A DNA stretch of 64,000 nt, from positions 213,401 to 277,400 of the forward strand of contig JXTB01000325.1 of NCBI GenBank assembly GCA_002914805.1, in the 5' to 3' direction. Positions 59,101 to 64,000 of the stretch are shown here, one piece after another; position 1 is the first letter of the stretch, and each line of letters opens with the position of its first letter. Source of the DNA: Parasponia andersonii. Taxonomy: Eukaryota > Streptophyta > Magnoliopsida > Rosales > Cannabaceae. Both the position numbers and the translations under genes were made by a program. The notes under the pieces were generated by a model, which did no database searches, was not told where the DNA came from, and saw only the letters and a list, made by a program, of their open reading frames with translations.

Positions 59101-60788
59101 AAAATTGCTCCCAGGTAATGCGATCTGACCATAGCCATGAATATACTATTAAGGAGCTAAATCCTGTGCAGTGGACATTCGGTGATAGCCCCAAGGTGAT
59201 ATCTTTCTTTGTACTTTTGTTGTTGAGTTCTTTCTTTTATGTGCAGAATATATGTGGGGTTTTATAATTATATTTGGAACAAAGTAATCTAATAAGCATG
59301 AAAGATCTACAATTATACGTATTTCCTAGCTTGCTTCTGTTAGAAAGGATTTGAGTAACAACATTTGAGATGCTAAAGTCTAACACCTAATAGACTGTCA
59401 TGGGAATTGTGATCAAAATTTCGAATATAAATGAAGCCTTAACAAGATGATTTACCAAATGGACAATGGAGCGGTAAATCAACAATGGAGCGAGCTTACT
59501 TTGATAAATTTTGACCATCAAGATCAAGCCTTGTAGACAAGTCGTATCATCTGTTCATGTGACATCACCCAATCCTTCTCTGCAGGAGTATTATTGGTAC
59601 TCTTTTTGTGGTTTTAACATGTAAAATCATCTGACATCAAATTAAATTAAATAAAGCTTTACTTATATTTCTGGTGCTGCTAGAGGACAAATAATGGGTA
59701 CAGTAGTAGCACATATGTAGAAGTGTGAGGTCAATTTATGGAGATTGTATTATAAGTAAAGAATACAGGAATTCCCAGGCTTAAACTGAGTAAAGATTGG
59801 AATTTCGATAGGGAAAGAATTCATTTTAGAGATATGAGCTGCTGAATTTTCTGATACCAGATCTTTCACAGATTCCTGCTTTTTCTATTTCTCAGAGATT
59901 CTTGTCTTCCTATTTTGCACAGATTCTTGTACCCGTTGCTAATGGCACAGAGGAAATGGAAGCTGTTATCATCATTGATATTTTACGACGAGCAAAAGCA
60001 AATGTAGTGGTGGCATCTGTTGAGGATAAACTACAAATTCTGGCTTCTCGCAAAGTCAAACTTGAGGCAGATCTGCTTCTTGATGAAGCTGCCAAACTCT
60101 CATATGACCTGATAGTTTTGCCAGTAGGCTGTTTGTTCACCCCTTGATTAAGTCGTCATCCATTGACGAGCATTACTGATGTTCTTCATATTTGCAGGGT
60201 GGACTTGGTGGTGCCGAATCTTTTGCAAAATCAGAAAAGCTGGTAAATTTGTTAAAGCAGCAAAGGGAATCAAATAGACCTTACGGAGCTATATGTGCAT
60301 CACCAGCTCTCGTCCTCGAGCCCTATGGCTTGCTCAAGGTACGGCTCTCATACGGTCATACCATATTTTTGTTGTGTTTTTTGTCGTTTTAGTCCATGAA
60401 AGGACGAGTTGCCTGAGTTTAAGAAATATCTATCTTGTGCAAGTCCAGATAACCCTTCATAGATTACTAAACTACTTGCACGAGTATATTTTTCAAACAG
60501 AAATTTGTAATTGCATCTCCATTCTCATGTTTTGGACATTTTCTGTATCTTTGTTGAGAAGCATGGTTTTCTTATATTCAGGGGAAAAAAGCCACGGCTT
60601 TTCCTGCCTTGACCAACAAGCTGTCAGATCAGAGTGAAGCTGAAAACAGGGTGGTGGTCGATGGCAACCTCATCACGAGCAGAGGTCCTGGAACTTCCAT
60701 AGAAATTTCTCTCGGAATCGTGGAGAAGTTCTTTGGGCGCCAGAAAGCGTTAGAGCTTGCCAAAACGATGGTTTTTGTAAGCCCCTAG
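56112..60788 (+). CDS. DJ1B: DJ-1/PfpI tandem-domain protein (441 aa, 8 exons)
   Basis: Model: 56112-56273, 56374-56574, 56973-57122, 57215-57397, 59115-59195, 59923-60123, 60198-60338, 60582-60788. All introns are GT-AG and phase 0, 442 codons. Two DJ-1 domains lie in tandem, each with V-P-[IV]-A-N-G-T-E, E near the start of helix 1, G-G-[ML] and the nucleophile Cys motif C-A-S-P-A (about residues 142 and 341), and S-R-G-P-G-T. Exon borders match between the two halves, a sign of internal gene duplication. Length fits Arabidopsis DJ1B (about 440 aa); the symbol is by resemblance. DJ-1 proteins act as redox sensors and in plants have glyoxalase-like (methylglyoxal) activity. Residues 1-54 look like a plastid transit peptide, and Met39 could start a cytosolic form. 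Confidence 0.93.
57698..58019 (+). repeat. 161-bp tandem duplication in DJ-1 intron 4
   Basis: Two nearly identical copies (starts 57698 and 57859) of a unit starting TTGTTGGCTGGGGTTGAAG. I see only two substitutions (AATAGATT/AATAAATT and AAGGACC/AAGGGCC), so the duplication is recent compared with other repeats here. Confidence 0.92.
58090..58251 (+). mobile_element. tRNA-derived SINE, 162 bp, 12-bp TSD
   Basis: Polymerase III boxes: A box TTAGATCAGTTGGT (58107) and B box GGTTCAAACC (58161). It ends with a 13-base A-run after TTTTT. Both sides carry AATTAGTGAGAA (58078-58089 and 58252-58263). All three are hallmarks of a SINE. It is inserted in intron 4 of the DJ-1 gene in the sense direction. 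Confidence 0.88.
58716..58980 (+). repeat. possible solo copia LTR in DJ-1 intron 4
   Basis: TGATGAGTAGGATCTGATTT at the left and ATTCTTTACCA at the right frame a segment with CCTACTTAATTAGGAG, a GTAGGGCTGTGTATCC phrase and AATGAATAAAATTTT. The style is that of small copia LTRs. No target duplication found; boundaries uncertain. Confidence 0.3.
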
Positions 60789-62923
60789 ACCCCATAGCTG
60801 GAATGTATCTCTGCTGTAGAACATGCTATTTACAAGTTCTTTTTTGAACTAGAGATGCTATTTACAAGTTGGATCCATGTTTGAGTATGAATCCACTTGG
60901 CGGATATGGTGATGTGTATAAAAATAAAGAGATGTTTTCAATACTACTGAACCAGCTACCACCGTGTCATAATGTCATTTTATAATTTTGGCTAGGCATA
61001 ATATCACGAAATAGTAATAGACATTGAGAATGCATTTAGATGATTCGAATATTGGTTTCTCTTTATGGAAAGTTCAACTGTTCCAAGTCCGGAGGACTTC
61101 TGGGGAACTTCCAAGTAATACTCACAAGTCACAAATCAGTACTCTTCCTCTCTCGGTCTCTCATATAAAAAAACTCAGCATGACTAAAATGAATTATTGT
61201 AGGATGTAAAATCAAATTTAGTTCATGAGGTAAATATACGTACCATTCTGTCAATTATCATAATGATAGAGGCTTAAAGTTAAAATAGCAACCTTTTTTA
61301 TGCTCTAATAAATACCACTTTATGCTTAAAATTATGGCGTAAAATGATGGAACTAAACTCGTGACACTTTCAAATATTTATAAAGTTGAAAGATAATATA
61401 TCAACTTTTTGGCAGGGAATTTAGCCAGCAAATAAAGCTAACAAAAGAAGTGATACCTTCTAGATCTGAATTCTGAAAGTACTAGATTTAAAAGAAAACT
61501 TCAAAAATTTGTACATATTTAAAATTTAGAATTTTTAGTTTTAGAATCAAATGGGATAACATCATAAATCTAGATTTATGGGAATAAATGCATTTACACG
61601 GCCTTTCAGAAAATGATTAATGAAGTAGAAAACAGATAAAGAAAAATCTCATTAAAAAAATTCCGAGGGAATATGATCAAAAAATTTCTGAGGAAATATG
61701 ATCTTCCTTTCATGTTGTGTGGAATCTGGTTAGATAAGTTGTCACGACCTACGGCAACAGTCAGTAACGTGTATTTCATAAAAAAAAATACTAATGTTTA
61801 ATTTTAAAAATAATTTAAAAGTAAATAAAAAATACTAATGTTTAATTTTAAAAATAATTTAAAAGTTGGAAAATTTACAAATGTTCGTAATGGCCTCTAA
61901 ATAATGTTCAAATAAAAATAATCTTATAGGTAATGCATCACCGTTTAAACGTAGATTAAAATAAAAATAATTTTCAAAGTTGTAAATTGAAACAATCCAT
62001 CACACATTAAGCGGACATAATTTGTAGAAACTATGTCTAATCTTGAAATAAAACTAACATAATCATAATGATTTAATAAACTTATTCTCAAATTAATTTT
62101 TATATGATTTATTTCAAATTTTTTAAATGACATCTTGATAAATTAATTGTCCTAAATTGGTGCAAATATATAAATTTGTAATAGATTTTAAATCTAGAGG
62201 CCAATATTGATAATATCCAAAATAGAAGATACAAATTACGCAAAGTATCAAAATACAAAATATAAACGTAATTTTATTCCTTATTTTATAGACAGTTTTC
62301 TTAAATGCAAAGTGTAAGGGGACCCCTAAAAAAAAAAAGTGTAAAAGGAGAAACTATCAGTAACTTTGACACGATGCACAACTACACAGGTAAATTTATC
62401 ACTTATCAGTCTCATCTTTAGAAAACTTAATCATTATTATTACAAGATAGATTATTTGTTAAAACTAAATATTTTTATATAGATTAAAGTTTTCTAAAGT
62501 TTAATTAGAGAGCATTTCCATCGAAATACCTTTTGCTCTTGTAACGCTCTCCACCACCAAATTCAACTCTATGGTACAGAGCAATACAAGTTCTTTGACG
62601 ATATAAGTTCTCTCAAATTTGAATGCTGGAATATTTAAAAAAAAAACTTAAACGATAATAATAAACGAAACTCACACATATCTACATTATGGTAAGAAAA
62701 AATATGCATAAAAATAAATATGTCTAGACAAATGAAAAGATCATTAAATTAAATATTTTTTTAGTCGATCATTATCTGACAACTACTATAATTTGAGTAA
62801 TTGAAAAAAAAAATTATAAATATATATTATTTAATATTCTTTCTCTTTTTATCTTTTATATAAAAAAAGACGATGATGAATTTTAATTGAATAAAATAAT
62901 ACCTATAAATAAGTAAACAAAAN
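60789..62923. other. AT-rich intergenic DNA after the DJ-1 gene
   Basis: First about 150 bases: 3' UTR with AATAAAGAG near 60925. TGTCACGACCTACGG at 61740 looks like the 5' start of a chromovirus-type LTR (compare CCGTGACA at 15404), with no matching end seen. A 38-base unit (AAATACTAATGTTTAATTTT...) is duplicated at 61786 and 61828. The dispersed repeat copy 2 lies at 62060-62280. Ends at the N. Confidence 0.45.
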
Positions 62924-63131
62924 GGATTATTTAAAATTTGAAAAGATTCGGTGACGGTTGGCATCAATCAGGCTTCCTCGAATTTCGCTTTTGGCTACAC
63001 GTGTTCCGTTCTGACAGACGCGTGATCTCGAGAGAAGATTTGACGAATCTTCGATTACTCAAACTACAAGATTTATGACGTCAAAAAGTCGCACGGTAAT
63101 TGGAAGCTCCATCTCGTCCTAAAGAACTAAT

Positions 63132-63143
63132 GGAGCTGGGGGG
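63132..63143 (+). promoter_or_regulatory. polypurine tract of the second Tat element
   Basis: GGAGCTGGGGGG followed by CAAT and TGTTGTG, matching 8838-8857 of the first copy. Confidence 0.7.
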
Positions 63144-63147
63144 CAAT

Positions 63148-63917
63148 TGTTGTGCGGTCTAAAATCCGAAGGTATGCGACCTCCTCCAAGAAGGATATAT
63201 GCGACCTCCTCCGTGATGCTTATATGCGACCTCTTCCGCAGGTTTTTGTGCGACCTTCTCCGTCCAGTTTTCCTTAACAAACAGGAAACCTATAGGAAAA
63301 GGGAAACACGAAAACACTATAAAGGAAACCTACAAGAAGAGGGAAATAGGTAAATACTGTGGAAGAAACCTACAAGGAAAAGAAAACTGAAGACTCCTAT
63401 TTGCGATTAACTAAGTTATCCTTTTCGAGTAGTTATCCAATTGTATTGTTTATAATTAACTAGTTATCTGTTTTGAATAATTATCCAATTACTTAATTGG
63501 ATAATTACCCAATTGTATAGTTACCCGTTTATTCAATTAGGATCTTAGAGACATAAGGAACCTAGGGGGATAAGGTCACTACAATCTATATAAAGGGGAC
63601 TCTATGATCCGAAGAGAAAACAACCAATTCTGGGCAGAAACAAGTCACAGAGAATAGAAGTCAGAGCAAATACACGCCTAGGGTATTCCAAACTTTGGGT
63701 AGTCTAATTCTTTAGCATTCTTCAATAGCTTTTGAGTATTGTAACCTTGAATATTCATCATTATAGTGAGAAAACAGTGGACGTAGGCTCATCTTTTTCG
63801 GGGCTGAACCACTATAAATCCCTCTCTCCTTATTTGCTTTGATTATTTACTTCAATTTACACAAGCCACATCTCTTGATTATTCATAAATTTATTGTTGA
63901 TAAAACCTCCATCAACA
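63148..63917 (+). repeat. Tat LTR, 770 bp, with U3 repeats
   Basis: TGTTGTGCGGTC... to ...CTCCATCAACA. Four TGCGACC-headed units at 63175, 63200, 63225 and 63249. A TATA box lies at 63586 (CTATATAAAGG). It is about 250 bp longer than the LTR at 8854 because of extra sequence between the U3 repeats and TATA and after TATA. The host sequence after 63917 shows no primer-binding site, so this is a 3' or solo-like LTR, not a 5' LTR. Confidence 0.82.
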
Positions 63918-64000
63918 TCTACTTATCTTATTCCATCTCCTCTGGAATTTGAAAAAGGAATAAAAGACCCGACTCTTGTAATCTAATCCAGATCAGACAA

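Larger units (their letters stand above)
62924..63917 (+). mobile_element. 3' end of a second Tat element (internal 224 bp plus LTR)
   Basis: 62940-63147 corresponds to 8620-8853 of the first element (shared phrases: GACACGTG-like, CTCGAGA, ATGACGTC, GAAGCTC, TCCTAAAGAACTAATGGA, then the purine tract). The LTR follows. The homology stops at the N (62923), so the rest is deleted or lost in assembly. Orientation is the same as for the element at 1-9370. Confidence 0.83.

Noticed and set aside
1..63917. One giant element with LTRs at 8854 and 63148
   Set aside because: Both LTRs are preceded by the same 3' internal sequence and polypurine tract, so both are 3' ends. They also differ in length by about 250 bp, and host genes lie between.

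Overview
This 64 kb window is plant nuclear DNA, most likely from a core eudicot. The evidence is spliced genes with GT-AG introns, AT-rich intergenic DNA, and plant-type mobile elements: Tat-lineage Ty3/gypsy, Ty1/copia, MULE, hAT MITEs, a tRNA-derived SINE and LINE tails. The species cannot be named from the sequence. Three single N bases (9490, 45358, 62923) mark unresolved points.

Layout. 1-9370: the 3' part of a decayed Tat-lineage Ty3/gypsy retrotransposon (gag, protease, RT, two RNase H regions, integrase), followed by a long 3' region with a decayed multi-exon accessory gene on the opposite strand, then a polypurine tract and the 3' LTR. 9371-21447: gene-poor DNA holding a LINE tail, a small orphan ORF at 12137, a probable chromovirus-like LTR remnant ending at 15411, and about 1.7 kb of degenerate TTACTAGTTACCAAT-like repeat. 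21448-27640: a MULE transposase pseudogene (+) and a separate DUF1985/ULP1-protease pseudogene (-), the latter bracketed by ATCGAAAT-type arrays.

27925-60788 is the genic core, with three intact host genes. A NUMOD3-motif, probably plastid, protein (+, six exons, 472 aa) is convergent with a PHD-finger/GNAT-acetyltransferase protein of the IDM1-like family (-, eight coding exons, 1443 aa). The latter has a long, intron-bearing 5' UTR whose promoter lies near 47.88 kb. A tandem-domain DJ-1/PfpI protein (+, eight exons, 441 aa) follows. Exon phases close exactly for all three models. Between the second and third genes lie a hAT MITE and a 5'-truncated, catalytically dead copia element (-). The introns carry a hAT MITE (NUMOD3 gene), a LINE tail (PHD/GNAT 5' UTR), and a SINE, a recent 161-bp tandem duplication and a possible solo copia LTR (DJ-1 gene).

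60789-64000: AT-rich DNA with a dispersed repeat, then just after the N at 62923 the 3' end (PPT plus 770-bp LTR) of a second, related Tat element. Both Tat LTRs carry an array of TGCGACC-headed repeats with a period near 25 bp. The host genes are housekeeping or regulatory and share no obvious pathway. The unusual content lies mainly in the mobile-element accessory genes and the repeat structures.
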